From Cupriavidus alkaliphilus (GTDB lineage: Bacteria; Pseudomonadota; Gammaproteobacteria; Burkholderiales; Burkholderiaceae): a stretch of 64,000 bases of DNA. Made by a program: the position numbers and the translations under genes. The DNA is taken from assembly GCF_900094595.1 (NCBI RefSeq), contig NZ_FMAD01000001.1, positions 124,001 through 188,000 on the forward strand, given 5' to 3'. How positions within the stretch are numbered: position 1 is the stretch's first letter; each line of letters starts with the position of its first letter. This document shows, one piece after another, positions 9,252-20,567 of this stretch. Under the pieces are notes generated by a model, which worked only from the letters and a program-made list of their open reading frames with translations, did not search any database and was not told the origin of the DNA.

Positions 9252-9719
9252 TCAGCCGATGACGAACAGGGGCTGGCCGTATTCCACGGCCTGGCCGTTC
9301 TCGACCAGGATTTCCTTGATGACGCCGGCCTTGTCGCACTCGATCTCGTTGAGCAGCTTCATGGCTTCGATGATGCAGACGGTCTGGCCTTCCTTGACGG
9401 CGTCGCCGACGTTGACGAAGGGCGCGGCGCCCGGCGACGGGGCACGGTAGAAGGTGCCCACCATCGGCGAGGTCACCACATGGCCGGCGGGCAGCTGCGC
9501 AACCGGCTCGGCAGCCGGCGCGGCGGCGCCGGCGGGGGCGGCCGCGGCCGGCACGGCGGCGGGCAGGGCCTGCATCTGCGGCATGGCCATCGGCGCGGCG
9601 ACGACTTGCGGCGGTTGCTTGACGATGCGTACCTTGCCGTCGCCTTCGGTGACTTCCAGCTCGGAGATGCCGGATTCGGCCACCAGGTCGATAAGCGTCT
9701 TCAGCTTGCGCAGGTCCAT
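9252..9719 (-). CDS. accB: Acetyl-CoA carboxylase, biotin carboxyl carrier protein
   Basis: A 155-residue carrier. AGGAGG sits 7 bases before the ATG at 9719. The N-terminal dimerisation segment ([20 protein letters not shown]) is followed by a flexible Ala/Pro-rich linker at 38-78 and the biotinyl domain. Lys121 in EAMKLLNEI is the biotin attachment site, and the thumb-like [11 protein letters not shown] is present. It carries carboxybiotin from AccC to the carboxyltransferase. It lies between aroQ and accC, the common order in proteobacteria. Confidence 0.98.
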   Translation of the reverse strand: MDLRKLKTLIDLVAESGISELEVTEGDGKVRIVKQPPQVVAAPMAMPQMQALPAAVPAAAAPAGAAAPAAEPVAQLPAGHVVTSPMVGTFYRAPSPGAAPFVNVGDAVKEGQTVCIIEAMKLLNEIECDKAGVIKEILVENGQAVEYGQPLFVIG

Positions 9720-9886
9720 CTTTTTATCCTCCTGAATCGGGTTTTCCGCCGCTGCCCGGGACGGGCCGTGGCGGAACAATCGTTGTGCCGGCCACCGGAA
9801 ATCCGCACCCGCCGTGCCGAGGCACGCCAACGGGCGCAGGCCGCCGGGCGGCGCGCGCAGGTTGTCGAAAAAATCCTTGCGGGGGT

Positions 9887-10384
9887 TCAGCTCCCCGAAC
9901 TGTCGGGCGGGGGCTGCTCCTGGCCCAGTACATAGTCCAGCGCCAGCAGGTAACCCTGCCAGCCAAGCCCGCAGACCACCCCGACCGCCACGTCCGAGAA
10001 GTACGAGTGGTGCCGGAAGCTTTCACGCCGGTGCACGTTCGACAGGTGCACCTCGATGAACGGGATCGCCACGCCGGCCAGCGCGTCGCGCAGCGCCACG
10101 CTGGTGTGCGTATAGGCAGCCGGGTTGATGATGATGAACTCGACCCCTTCCGCCCGAGCGGCGTGGATGCGGTCGACCAGCGCCCCCTCGTGGTTGGACT
10201 GGAACGTCTCCAGCGACGCGCCGGCTTTCGCCGCGCGTTCGGCCAGGGCCGCGTCGATATCGGCCAGCGTGGTGTGCCCGTAGGTCTCCGGCTCGCGTGT
10301 TCCCAGCAGGTTAAGGTTCGGCCCGTGCAGGACCAGCACCTTGCGGTAGCGGGGTGAGCGACGGATAGAGCGGGATGCAGTCAC
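9887..10384 (-). CDS. aroQ: 3-dehydroquinate dehydratase, type II
   Basis: A 165-residue type II dehydroquinase, third step of the shikimate pathway. [17 protein letters not shown] holds the active-site Arg and Tyr of the flexible loop. [30 protein letters not shown] and [17 protein letters not shown] are the other family blocks, with the catalytic His in the last block. It starts at GTG 10384; no strong ribosome site was seen and a start a few codons inside is possible. The C-terminal tail ([10 protein letters not shown]) is variable. The aroQ-accB-accC order is widely conserved. Confidence 0.96.
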   Translation of the reverse strand: MTASRSIRRSPRYRKVLVLHGPNLNLLGTREPETYGHTTLADIDAALAERAAKAGASLETFQSNHEGALVDRIHAARAEGVEFIIINPAAYTHTSVALRDALAGVAIPFIEVHLSNVHRRESFRHHSYFSDVAVGVVCGLGWQGYLLALDYVLGQEQPPPDSSGS

Positions 10385-10581
10385 GGCGGCTCGACCAGAT
10401 CAACGAAATTGCGCGGAGATTACCGTAGCTTAGAGGGATTTGTCTAGCACGCGATACAGGCCTTGGCGGCCCTCGGCGCAAGCTCGGCGGCCTTTTGAGC
10501 ACTTTTGCATCAAAGCGGTCCGCAGCCGGGACAAATCCTTCAAGAAAGCCGAAATTCCGCGATGTTGGCGGGAGAAATGAC

Positions 10582-11130
10582 TCAGGTGCGCGGCAGCACG
10601 GCACGCAGTTCGTCCGCGGTAACCCGGCCCATCTTGCGATACTTCACCGATCCGTCCGGATTGATGACCACGGTGTAGGGCAGGCCGCCGGCGCTGTTGC
10701 CGAAATTCCGGGACAACTCAGTGCCGGCGAAGCCAGCCACGGCCAGCGGATACGCAACCGGCACCTTCTGGGTGAACTGCTGGATGTTGGTGGCGGAATC
10801 GATACCGATGCCGACAAATTCCACCTGACGATGCTTGAACTCCTCATGCAGGGCAGTCAGCTCCGGCATTTCCTCGACGCACGGGCCACACCACGGGGCC
10901 CAGAAGTTGACCACCACGGTCTTTCCGCGCAACTTGCCCAGATCAAGTTCGGTCCCGGCGGGATCAGGCAGGCGCGACTGGAACAAGGTTTCGACGGCCT
11001 GATCGTTGGCGGGCTTCGGCGAGAACACGAAATGCCCGGCGAGCGCACCGGCGGCACAGGCGACCACGGCGACAGCGATCCATAGCCAGAGACGGGAGCG
11101 GCGGACGGGCGGGGCGACGGTTTCAGTCAT
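10582..11130 (-). CDS. TlpA/ResA-like membrane-anchored thioredoxin
   Basis: A 182-residue protein with an N-terminal anchor (RLWLWIAVAVVACAAGALAG, residues 13-32) and a thioredoxin-fold domain in the periplasm. The redox motif is WCGPC with Cys81 and Cys84, preceded by VVVNFWAP, and the cis-proline is in GGLPYTVVI. This is the TlpA/ResA/DsbE group, which reduces disulfides in the periplasm, often for cytochrome c maturation or metal chaperones. No cytochrome maturation genes are nearby, so the client is unknown. It is followed by the nucleotidyltransferase-like gene after 36 bases, so they may be co-transcribed. Confidence 0.9.
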   Translation of the reverse strand: MTETVAPPVRRSRLWLWIAVAVVACAAGALAGHFVFSPKPANDQAVETLFQSRLPDPAGTELDLGKLRGKTVVVNFWAPWCGPCVEEMPELTALHEEFKHRQVEFVGIGIDSATNIQQFTQKVPVAYPLAVAGFAGTELSRNFGNSAGGLPYTVVINPDGSVKYRKMGRVTADELRAVLPRT

Positions 11131-11166
11131 GGAGATGGCTTGACCAGTAGAAGGTAAGGCGGGGCT

Positions 11167-11856
11167 TCAGGCGTTGCCAGCGGCGTCAGCGGCATCCAGC
11201 AGGGCCTGCACGGCCTGCACATCGGCGCGGGCCGCGCGCCCGGAGGCGTCCGTGCGCATTGCGCCGCGTTCATCGACGGCATCATACAGTGCTATATGGA
11301 TGCCGACTGGCGCACCCAGTTCCGCGCGGACTTCACCGGCCAGGAGACGCGCCTCGCGGCGGTCGGGCCACTGGCCCTTCCACAGGAAGCTGAGGGTTTC
11401 GACCTCGCCGCGCCCGCCGAAGTGGCGGCTTTCGCTGGTTTCGAAATCGACGCCGGCATTGATCAGGTGCAGCGCGGCGTCCTTGGCGCTGTCGCAGAAG
11501 CACTGCAGATAGATATCGGAGTGTTCCGTGGCGGTGCCGTTGAGCACCGCGCCGACCAGATAGGGCCGGAACGGCGCCAGGTCTTGCATTGCCATCACCG
11601 CCAGCCGGCGCAGCAGCGCCAGCACGCGCGGCTGGCTGTCGGCGTGGAACAGCGCCTGATAGGCGCGCACCTCGGCCTCGACCTGTTCGTTGTCGGGCAG
11701 CCATTCGCCCGGCACGCGTTGTTCGCCCAGCACCTGGCGCGCGGCCTTGCGCTTGGCGGTGGCGTAGTCGGCACCGTCCTCGGCAATCATGCGGGCGGCG
11801 GCCTGGGCGATTTCCTCGCGCAGGCGGGTCGGGTCTGGGGCGGTACGTCGGTTCAT
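11167..11856 (-). CDS. Hypothetical protein with degenerate nucleotidyltransferase-like motif
   Basis: A 229-residue protein; MNRRTAPDP at 11856 is taken as the start because the upstream frame is Arg/Pro-rich and overlaps the divergent promoter region. Residues 101-117 read VGAVLNGTATEHSDIYL, which has the shape of the polymerase-beta nucleotidyltransferase motif (G-S/A-x-G-x-A-x-x-S-D-hydrophobic-D-hydrophobic), but the second acidic residue is Tyr116. The rest is helical and unrecognised. The fold is an inference; if correct, the protein probably lacks normal catalysis. It is conserved in position beside mpl in related genomes as far as I recall. Function unknown. Confidence 0.65.
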   Translation of the reverse strand: MNRRTAPDPTRLREEIAQAAARMIAEDGADYATAKRKAARQVLGEQRVPGEWLPDNEQVEAEVRAYQALFHADSQPRVLALLRRLAVMAMQDLAPFRPYLVGAVLNGTATEHSDIYLQCFCDSAKDAALHLINAGVDFETSESRHFGGRGEVETLSFLWKGQWPDRREARLLAGEVRAELGAPVGIHIALYDAVDERGAMRTDASGRAARADVQAVQALLDAADAAGNA

Positions 11857-12056
11857 GCCCCATGATACCGGAGGCGTCCGCGGTCGCGCTGCGGCGCTGC
11901 CCGTGCTGCCGCAGTGCAGCGAAGGGCGCTGGCGCTCGGGTACAATCGAAGGCTTCCTGCCCGGCCGCCGCACCGCACGACACGGCTGCAACCCAGCCGC
12001 CGCGCCGCCGGGCCCGAATCCCCACGCCTGCGGGCTTCAAGTCTTTCCGGGAACCC

Positions 12057-13445
12057 ATGCATATTCATATCCTTGGCATCTGCGGCACCTTCATGGGCGG
12101 CCTGGCGGTGCTGGCCAAGCAGGCCGGCCACCGCGTCACCGGCTGCGATGCCAACGTCTATCCGCCGATGAGCACCCAGCTCGAAGCCCAGGGAATCGAA
12201 CTGATCGAGGGCTTCGACCCCGCCCAGCTGTCGCTGGAGCCGGACCTGTTCGTGATCGGCAATGTGGTCTCGCGCGGCAACCCGCTGATGGAGGCCATCC
12301 TCGACCGCAACCTGCCTTACGTGTCGGGCCCGCAATGGCTGGGCGAGCACGTGCTGGCGCGCAAGTGGGTGCTGGCGGTGGCCGGCACGCACGGCAAGAC
12401 CACCACCACCTCGATGCTGGCCTGGATCCTCGAGGACGCCGGCTACAACCCTGGCTTCCTGGTGGGCGGGGTGCCGCAGAACTTCGGCATCTCGGCGCGC
12501 GTTACCGAGTCGGACTTCTTCGTGATCGAGGCCGACGAGTACGACACGGCGTTTTTCGACAAGCGCAGCAAGTTCGTCCACTATCGCCCGCGCACCGCCA
12601 TCCTGAACAACCTGGAATACGATCACGCCGACATCTTCCCGGATCTGCCCGCGATCGAGACCCAGTTCCATCACCTGGTGCGCACCGTGCCGGGCCAGGG
12701 CCGGATCGTCGTCAACGGCGTGGAAGAGAGCCTGGCGCGGGTGCTGGAGCGCGGCTGCTGGAGTGAAGTGGAGCAGTTCGGCGTCGGCGACTGGCGCGAG
12801 AGCGACGCCGCCGGCACCGAGGCGGCGCCGGGCAAGGATGCGTTCGATGTCTGGTTCGGCGACGCCGTTGCCGGCACCGTGGTGTGGGACCTGCAGGGCA
12901 CCCACAACCGCATGAACGCGCTGGCCGCGATTGCCGCCGCGCGCCACGTCGGCGTGCCGGCCGTGCAGGCGATCGCGTCGCTGTCGCGCTTCGCCAACGT
13001 CAAGCGCCGCATGGAGGTGCGCGGCGTGGCCGGCGGCGTCACGGTCTACGACGATTTCGCCCACCATCCCACCGCGATCCAGACCACGCTGGACGGGCTG
13101 CGCCGCCGCGTCGGCAATGCCCGCATCCTGGCGGTGCTGGAGCCGCGTTCCAATACCATGAAGCTGGGTGTGATGAAGGCGCAGCTGCCGGCCAGCCTGG
13201 AGCAGGCCGACCTGGTGTTCGGCTACGGCGCTCCCGCGGGCAAGGATGCGCTGGGCTGGGACCTGGCCGAAGCGCTGGCGCCGCTGGGCGCCACCGCCAC
13301 CGCGTTCCAGGACCTGGGCGCGCTGGTGCAGGCGGTGCGCGCCGCGGCGCGGCCGGGCGACCATGTGCTGGTGATGAGCAACGGCGGCTTTGGCGGCGTG
13401 CACCAGAAGCTGCTGGACGCGCTGGCCCAGGGCAGCGCGGGCTGA
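12057..13445 (+). CDS. mpl: UDP-N-acetylmuramate:L-alanyl-gamma-D-glutamyl-meso-diaminopimelate ligase
   Basis: A 462-residue Mur ligase for cell-wall recycling: it joins the recovered tripeptide to UDP-MurNAc. The start at 12057 gives [20 protein letters not shown], the Mpl N-terminus. The ATP loop is [14 protein letters not shown], followed by [20 protein letters not shown] and [11 protein letters not shown], which separate Mpl from MurC. Its neighbours downstream (a YqiA-like hydrolase and ubiC) follow within 11 and -4 bases, suggesting one transcript. A TACAAT hexamer at 11941-11946 may be its -10 box. Confidence 0.95.
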   Translation: MHIHILGICGTFMGGLAVLAKQAGHRVTGCDANVYPPMSTQLEAQGIELIEGFDPAQLSLEPDLFVIGNVVSRGNPLMEAILDRNLPYVSGPQWLGEHVLARKWVLAVAGTHGKTTTTSMLAWILEDAGYNPGFLVGGVPQNFGISARVTESDFFVIEADEYDTAFFDKRSKFVHYRPRTAILNNLEYDHADIFPDLPAIETQFHHLVRTVPGQGRIVVNGVEESLARVLERGCWSEVEQFGVGDWRESDAAGTEAAPGKDAFDVWFGDAVAGTVVWDLQGTHNRMNALAAIAAARHVGVPAVQAIASLSRFANVKRRMEVRGVAGGVTVYDDFAHHPTAIQTTLDGLRRRVGNARILAVLEPRSNTMKLGVMKAQLPASLEQADLVFGYGAPAGKDALGWDLAEALAPLGATATAFQDLGALVQAVRAAARPGDHVLVMSNGGFGGVHQKLLDALAQGSAG

Positions 13446-13456
13446 CCGGACTCGCC

Positions 13457-14067
13457 ATGCTGCTGTATCTGCACGGATTCCGCTCTTCGCCCCAGTCGTT
13501 CAAGGCCCAGCTGGTGCAGGCGCGCATGCGCGAGTGGGGCGTGGGCCGCTACTACGCCTGCCCCACGCTCAATGTCTCGCCGGCCCTGGCCGTGGCCCAG
13601 GCCGAGGCGGCGATCCGCGCGGCGCAGGCGGGCGGCGACCAGGAGATCGCCATCGTCGGCTCGTCGCTGGGTGGCTTCTATGCGCGCTGGCTGGGCGAGC
13701 GGCACGGCTGCAAGACCGTATTGCTCAATCCCGCGATCCATCCCTGGACCGACCTCGAAAGCTACCTGGGCGAACAGCCGCTGTGGCACGGCGGCGGTTC
13801 GGTCACGGTCGAACGCCGCCACCTGCAGGAACTGCTGGACCTGCGCGTGGACACCATCACCCGGCCCGAGCGCTATTGCCTGATCGCCGCCACCGGCGAC
13901 GAGGTGCTGGATTACCGCGAAATGGTGGAGGCCTGCCCTGGCGCGAACATCCGCGTGATCGAGGGCAGCGACCACGGCATCAGCGAATTTGCCGACTACG
14001 TCGACGATGTGCTCGCCTTCTGCGGCTATGGTCCCGGCGGCAAGGTGCCGGCCGGCGCCGGCGCGGC

Positions 14068-14071
<4 letters not shown>
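13457..14071 (+). CDS. YqiA/YcfP-family alpha/beta hydrolase (esterase)
   Basis: A 204-residue small alpha/beta hydrolase. [13 protein letters not shown] is the oxyanion loop. The nucleophile is Ser70 in GSSLGGFYA, the acid is in [10 protein letters not shown], and the His is in GSDHGISEF. This is the UPF0227/YqiA pattern: E. coli YqiA is an esterase with preference for short acyl esters. The physiological substrate is unknown. It starts 11 bases after mpl, and its TGA overlaps the ubiC ATG by four bases (ATGA), so translation of ubiC is probably coupled to it. Confidence 0.88.
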
Positions 14072-15470
<1,399 letters not shown>

Positions 15471-15698
15471 GCCCGGCGGGCGGGCGGACCGGGGTGCGGT
15501 ATCATGCCAGGTCTCAGGCCGGGTCATTGCCGGTCACCGGCAGGCCGCCGACAGGCCCTCGCGCCCCGCACCCGTTCCCGTTCGCACGCGTTGATGTCCG
15601 GGTGCGCGCGGTGGCACCATTTCTCCCACAGGATCCGCTCCAGCGCTGGCCACAGGGCTGCCCGGCGCGGTTCCGCGCATAGTTGAAAGTACCGATCG

Positions 15699-17813
15699 AT
15701 GCAGTTGCTGTTCGAAGAAGGCGGCGAGATCCGCGCCGGCACCGTGCTGAACCAGCAGGGCGAGGCTTACCAGGTGGAGCTGCCGGCCGGCAAGCGCACC
15801 AAGGTCAAGTCGCGCGACGTGCTGCTTCAGTTCGCGCAGCCGTCGGCGCCCGAGCTGGTGCGCCAGACCGGCGAGCTGGTGGCCGAGATCGACCTGGACT
15901 TCCTGTGGGAATGCGCGCCCGAGGCCGAGTTCGGCTTTGCCGAGCTGGCCGCCGAATACTACGGGGCCGAGCCCGGCGCGGTGCAGCAGGCGGCGCTGGC
16001 GATGGCGCTGCACGGCAATCCGGTGTACTTCCGCCGCAAGGGGCGCGGGCGCTACCAGCGCGCGCCCGAAGACCAGCTCAAGGCCGCGCTGGCCGCGCTC
16101 GAGCGCAAGCGCCAGCAAGCGCTGGTGCAGGCCGAATATGAAGACCAGCTGAAGGCGCTGACGCTGCCGGAATCGTTCCGCAACAAGGTGCTGCAGCTGC
16201 TGTTCAAGCCGGACAAGAACAGCCTGGAATACAAGGCCATGGACGCCGCCTGCAGCGCGCTCGGCATGTCGCCGATGCGGCTGATGGTGGCCGCCGGCGG
16301 CGTCGCCAGCGCGCGCGCGCTGCACGAGGCCAAGTTCCTCGCCGAGTGCTTCCCCAAGGGCACCGGCTTTCCCGATACCGATGTGCCCGAGCCGCCGGCC
16401 GAGCTGCCGCTGGCCGAGGTCGAGGCGTTCTCGATCGACGACGTCACCACCACCGAGATCGACGATGCGCTGTCGGTAACGCAACTGCCCGACGGCAAGC
16501 TGCGCATCGGCATCCATATCGCCGCGCCAGCGCTGGGCATCCGCCGCGGCGAGCCGCTCGACGCGATCGCGCGCCAGCGCCTGTCGACGGTCTACTTCCC
16601 GGGCGACAAGATCACCATGCTGCCGGACCCGGTGGTCGAGCGCTACACGCTGCAGGAAGGCCGGCTTTGCCCGGCGCTGTCGCTGTACGTGACGGTGGAC
16701 CCGTCGGTGTGGCTGATCACCGGCAGCGAGACCCGCGCCGAGATGGTGCCGATCGCCGCCAACCTGCGCCACAACCTGCTCGACGATGTCATCACCGAAG
16801 CCTCGCTCGCCGAAGGCACCGGCGACTACCCGTTCCGCGAGGAACTGACCCGGCTGTGGCACTTTGCCGGCTACCTGTACGACGAGCGCCAGCGGGCGCG
16901 TCTGGCCAGCGGCCTGCGCCCCGAGACGCACAACCGCGCCGACTTCAACTTCTACCTCGACGACCAGGCCGACGGCAGCCAGCGCGTGCGCATCGAGCAG
17001 CGCAAGCGCGGCTCGCCGCTGGACAAGATCGTGGCGGAGATGATGATCCTGGCCAACAGCACCTGGGGCAAGCTGCTGGCGGATCATGGCGTGCCCGGCA
17101 TCTACCGCACGCAAAAGGCGTGGGGCATGCACCGCACGCGCATGCAGACCTACCCGGCGCCGCACGAAGGCCTGGGCGTGGCGCAGTACGCGTGGAGCAC
17201 CTCGCCGCTGCGCCGCTATGTCGACCTGGTCAACCAGTGGCAGATCCTGGCGGTGGCCCAGCACGGCGTGACCGCCAAGCTGGTGGCGCCGTTCAAGCCC
17301 AAGGACGCCGACCTTCTGGCCGCGGTGGCTGACTTCGAGGGCACCTACGCCGCCTATGCCGACCACCAGTCGACCATGGAGCGCTACTGGTGCCTGCGCT
17401 GGCTCAAGCAGGAAAACCGCGAGCGCATGGTGGCCTCGGTGCTCAAGGAAGGCGCGGTGCGCTTCACCGAGATCCCGCTGGTCACGCGCGTGCCCGAGCT
17501 GGTGCAGGCGCAGCGCGGCACCCAGGTGCTGCTGGAGATCGGCGAGACCGACGAGATCACGCTGGAGGTCTCGTGCCGGGTGCTCGAGATCTTCGCCGGT
17601 GAAGGCGAAGTCCCCGAAGAAGAGCTCGAAAGCGACGAGGAAGCCGCTGAGTTGTCCGCCGAAGCCGCAGCCGAGGCCGCGGCCGAGGATGCCGCCGAGC
17701 AGGCCGCGGGTGTGGCCGATCCGGAGCCGGCCGAAGTGGACGGCGAAGCGGACGGCGACGCCGGCGGCGAGGCGTCGGGCGAGCGCGACACCGGCACCCC
17801 GGCGGCCGGCTGA
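15699..17813 (+). CDS. RNase II/R-family (RNB domain) 3'-5' exoribonuclease
   Basis: A 704-residue protein with a central RNB domain. Residues 245-257 (SIDDVTTTEIDDA) align with the RNase II metal site: Asp247, Glu253, Asp255 and Asp256 stand where E. coli RNase II has Asp201, Asp207, Asp209 and Asp210. TSPLRRYVDLVNQ carries the conserved Arg near the end of the domain. The N-terminus is short and has no clear cold-shock pair, and after the domain there is an S1-like stretch and then a roughly 65-residue acidic Glu/Ala-rich tail. It degrades RNA processively by family. Which of rnb or rnr is the closer relative cannot be decided by eye. Confidence 0.88.
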   Translation: MQLLFEEGGEIRAGTVLNQQGEAYQVELPAGKRTKVKSRDVLLQFAQPSAPELVRQTGELVAEIDLDFLWECAPEAEFGFAELAAEYYGAEPGAVQQAALAMALHGNPVYFRRKGRGRYQRAPEDQLKAALAALERKRQQALVQAEYEDQLKALTLPESFRNKVLQLLFKPDKNSLEYKAMDAACSALGMSPMRLMVAAGGVASARALHEAKFLAECFPKGTGFPDTDVPEPPAELPLAEVEAFSIDDVTTTEIDDALSVTQLPDGKLRIGIHIAAPALGIRRGEPLDAIARQRLSTVYFPGDKITMLPDPVVERYTLQEGRLCPALSLYVTVDPSVWLITGSETRAEMVPIAANLRHNLLDDVITEASLAEGTGDYPFREELTRLWHFAGYLYDERQRARLASGLRPETHNRADFNFYLDDQADGSQRVRIEQRKRGSPLDKIVAEMMILANSTWGKLLADHGVPGIYRTQKAWGMHRTRMQTYPAPHEGLGVAQYAWSTSPLRRYVDLVNQWQILAVAQHGVTAKLVAPFKPKDADLLAAVADFEGTYAAYADHQSTMERYWCLRWLKQENRERMVASVLKEGAVRFTEIPLVTRVPELVQAQRGTQVLLEIGETDEITLEVSCRVLEIFAGEGEVPEEELESDEEAAELSAEAAAEAAAEDAAEQAAGVADPEPAEVDGEADGDAGGEASGERDTGTPAAG

Positions 17814-17840
17814 AGCCTTCGGAAATCCGCGGGGCTCCCT

Positions 17841-17846
17841 TACAAT
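17841..17846 (+). promoter_or_regulatory. Possible -10 box for tonB-aroE-mtgA
   Basis: A TACAAT hexamer in CCCTTACAATGCGGG about 100 bases before tonB. No good -35 was seen, so this is weak support. Confidence 0.3.
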
Positions 17847-17944
17847 GCGGGTCTGATCCGGAGCCCTGGTCCACGGTCTCCCGCTCTGCCAGCGGCACCG
17901 GCCGGTGCCGCCGCGGTTGTCTCCCGAGCCCTCATCCATCCATC

Positions 17945-18877
17945 GTGATCGCCACTCTTGCCGCTTCCCGCCCCTGGTGGCATGCCAGGTGGCACCACAG
18001 CAGTATGCTGGCCCGGGCACTGGCCATTTCCGTGGCCGTGCACGCGCTGCTGCTGATGGTGCGGGTGGCCGCGCCGGAAGTGTTCGAGATCAAGCGCAGC
18101 GACGCCGCGCTGGACGTGGTGCTGGTCAATGCCAAGTCCGCGCAGAAGCCGCGCAACCCGACCGCCCTGGCGCAGGCCAACCTCGACGGCGGCGGCGACC
18201 ATGACCTGCAGCGCGCCACCACGCCGCTGCCGGCGCAGACCCTGACGCAGGAAGGCGACCTGGTGCGCCAGGTGCAGCGCCGGGTCGAGCAGCTGGAACA
18301 GGAACAGCAGCGCCTGCTGACGCAGGCGCGCGAAGCCGCGCCCGCGGTGCGCAACCAGCCGCTCAGGCCGGGCGAGAAGCGCCAGGACACGCCGCTGCGC
18401 GGCCAGGACGAGCGCACCTCGGCAGACGAGATGGCCAGGCTGGAAGCCGAGATCGGCCGCAACCTGGAGCACTACGCCAAGCGGCCCAAGCGTTTCCAGC
18501 TGACCGCCACCAGTGCGCAGGCGGTCGACTACGCGCAGTACTACGACCGGCTGCGCCGCAAGATCGAGGCGCGCGGCACCACGGATTTCCCGCAACGCAA
18601 CGGCAAGCCGCTCTACGGCCAGTTGATCCTGGTGATCAACGTCAACCGGCAGGGCAAGCTGGGCTACAACCGCGATGGCTACAACGTCGATGCCATCGAC
18701 GTGGTCAAGAGCTCGGGCGATCCCGCGCTGGATCGCCAGGCGGTGGCGATCGTGCGCGCGGCCGCGCCGTTCGGCGCCTTTACCGCGGAGATGTCGGCGC
18801 GCCAGGACATCCTCGAAGTCATATCCACTTTCAAGTTTTCGCGCAGCGGGCTGGAAACCCGCCTGCAGGCACGCTGA
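17945..18877 (+). CDS. tonB: Energy transducer TonB-family protein
   Basis: A 310-residue protein with GTG at 17945; ATG at 18005 is an alternative start. The N-terminal anchor ARALAISVAVHALLLMVRV (about residues 23-41) carries the SxxxH-like motif used to contact ExbB/ExbD. A Gln/Glu-rich periplasmic region follows, then a C-terminal TonB domain (YGQLILVINVNRQGKLGYN, DPALDRQAVAIVRAAAPFG). It would pass proton-motive force to outer-membrane receptors. No exbB/exbD is adjacent. Its TGA overlaps the aroE ATG (TGATG). Confidence 0.85.
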   Translation: MIATLAASRPWWHARWHHSSMLARALAISVAVHALLLMVRVAAPEVFEIKRSDAALDVVLVNAKSAQKPRNPTALAQANLDGGGDHDLQRATTPLPAQTLTQEGDLVRQVQRRVEQLEQEQQRLLTQAREAAPAVRNQPLRPGEKRQDTPLRGQDERTSADEMARLEAEIGRNLEHYAKRPKRFQLTATSAQAVDYAQYYDRLRRKIEARGTTDFPQRNGKPLYGQLILVINVNRQGKLGYNRDGYNVDAIDVVKSSGDPALDRQAVAIVRAAAPFGAFTAEMSARQDILEVISTFKFSRSGLETRLQAR

Positions 18878-19764
18878 TGACATCCACTGACTCTTCCCAA
18901 GCCAGCGCCGACCGCTATGTGGTGATCGGCAACCCGGTCGCGCACAGCCGCTCGCCGGCGATCCACGCGGCCTTCGCGCGCCAGACCGGCGAGGCCGTGC
19001 AATATGACCGCCTGGAGGCGCCATTGGACGGGTTTGCCGACACCGTGCGCCGGTTCTTCGCCGACGGTGGCTACGGCTGCAACGTGACCGTGCCGTTCAA
19101 GCTGGAAGCCTATGACCTGGCCGACCGCCTGACCGAGCGCGCCGAGGCCGCCGGCGCGGTCAACACGCTGTGGATCGAAGAGGGCTTGATCCATGGCGAC
19201 AATACCGACGGCATCGGCCTGGTGCGCGATATCCAGGACAACCTCGACACGCTGATCGAGGGCAAGCGCGTGCTGCTGCTGGGCGCCGGCGGTGCGGCCA
19301 TGGGCGCGATGCTGCCGCTGATCGAATGCCGGCCCTCGCGCATCGTGGTGGCCAACCGCACCGCGTCGCGCGCCAGCGACATGCTCGAAGAGTTTGTCGA
19401 GGCGGCCGACCAGTATGGCGTCGAGCTGTGGGGCGGCGGCCTCGATGCGCTCGAGGGCCTGTCCGAGGACGAGGCCGTCGACGTGGTGATCAATGCCTCG
19501 TCCAGCAGCCTGCAGGGCGAGGTGCCGCCGGTGCCGGAGTTCCTGCTGGGCGAAGGCGTGCTGGCCTACGACATGATGTACGGCGCCGAGCCCACCGTGT
19601 TCCTGCAGTTCGCGGCAGGCTGCGGCGCGCGCGTCAGCGACGGCCTCGGCATGCTGGTCGAGCAGGCCGCCGAGGCCTTCTATATCTGGCGCGGCGTGCG
19701 GCCCCGCACTGCGCCCGTGCTGGCCGAGCTGCGCGCCGCGCTGCAGGCCGAACGCAAGGGCTGA
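18877..19764 (+). CDS. aroE: Shikimate dehydrogenase
   Basis: A 295-residue NADP-linked enzyme reducing 3-dehydroshikimate to shikimate. [18 protein letters not shown] binds shikimate. NVTVPFK holds the catalytic Lys and GDNTDGIGL the catalytic Asp. The Rossmann loop is [13 protein letters not shown], and [11 protein letters not shown] holds the NADP-phosphate-binding Asn-Arg-Thr. The start codon is shared with the tonB stop, so it is translationally coupled. Together with aroQ at 9.9 kb and ubiC at 14 kb it puts three shikimate/chorismate enzymes in the window. Confidence 0.97.
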   Translation: MTSTDSSQASADRYVVIGNPVAHSRSPAIHAAFARQTGEAVQYDRLEAPLDGFADTVRRFFADGGYGCNVTVPFKLEAYDLADRLTERAEAAGAVNTLWIEEGLIHGDNTDGIGLVRDIQDNLDTLIEGKRVLLLGAGGAAMGAMLPLIECRPSRIVVANRTASRASDMLEEFVEAADQYGVELWGGGLDALEGLSEDEAVDVVINASSSSLQGEVPPVPEFLLGEGVLAYDMMYGAEPTVFLQFAAGCGARVSDGLGMLVEQAAEAFYIWRGVRPRTAPVLAELRAALQAERKG

Positions 19765-19781
19765 CCGGGACGCCGCCGGCC

Positions 19782-20555
19782 GTGGCCAACCGCAACCGCA
19801 CGGCCAGTGCCGCACGCACCCACGCGGCGCCGGCGCGTGCCGTCTTCAATCCGGTGCGCTGGCTCGGCTACCTGCTGGGTTGCGTGGTCGCCGGCGTGGT
19901 GGCGATGCAGCTGTACTTCTTCGTGCAGATCGCCAGCTGGCAGTACCTCAATCCCAGCACCACCACCTTCATGCGCGCCGAGCGCTGGCGCCTGTGCGGC
20001 ATCAACGTGTGGAGCTGCGGCCTGGATCGGGAGTGGGTGCCGTACGACCGCATCTCGCGCAACCTCAAGCGCGCGGTGATCGCCAGCGAGGACGCCGACT
20101 TCGTCAACCATCCCGGCTATGAGCTCGATGCCATGCTCGATGCCTGGGAGCGCAACAAGAAGCGCGGGCGCATCGTGCGCGGCGGCTCCACCATCACGCA
20201 GCAGCTGGCCAAGAACCTGTTCCTGTCGTCGGAACAGCATTACCTGCGCAAGGGCCAGGAGCTCGCCATCACGTGGATGCTCGAGTTCTGGCTGGACAAG
20301 CAGCGCATCTACGAGATCTATCTGAATTCAGTGGAGTGGGGCGAGGGCGTGTTCGGCGCGCAGGCCGCGGCGCAGCACTACTTCCGCACCAGCGCCGACA
20401 AGCTCAGCGTGGGCCAGTCGGCGCGCCTGGCGGCGGCGCTGCCGGCGCCCAAGTGCTTCGACAAGAAGGAGTACTGCGCCAATGTGCGCGTGAACTTCCG
20501 CGCCAAGGCGGGCATCATCGCGCGGCGGATGGGGGCAGCGACGCTGCCCGATTGA
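19782..20555 (+). CDS. mtgA: Monofunctional biosynthetic peptidoglycan transglycosylase
   Basis: A 257-residue protein with a proposed GTG start at 19782, 17 bases after aroE. One N-terminal membrane helix ([20 protein letters not shown]) precedes a GT51 domain. The catalytic Glu is in [16 protein letters not shown], followed by [16 protein letters not shown] and [20 protein letters not shown]. It polymerises lipid II into glycan strands without a transpeptidase domain. The gene order aroE-mtgA is widespread in proteobacteria. The start is uncertain because no clear ribosome site was seen. Confidence 0.95.
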   Translation: MANRNRTASAARTHAAPARAVFNPVRWLGYLLGCVVAGVVAMQLYFFVQIASWQYLNPSTTTFMRAERWRLCGINVWSCGLDREWVPYDRISRNLKRAVIASEDADFVNHPGYELDAMLDAWERNKKRGRIVRGGSTITQQLAKNLFLSSEQHYLRKGQELAITWMLEFWLDKQRIYEIYLNSVEWGEGVFGAQAAAQHYFRTSADKLSVGQSARLAAALPAPKCFDKKEYCANVRVNFRAKAGIIARRMGAATLPD

Positions 20556-20567
20556 AGCCGCCCGCCC

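Noticed and set aside
15534..18020. An 828-codon minus-strand open frame
   Set aside because: It is the antisense shadow of the RNB exoribonuclease; the plus strand has all the motifs.
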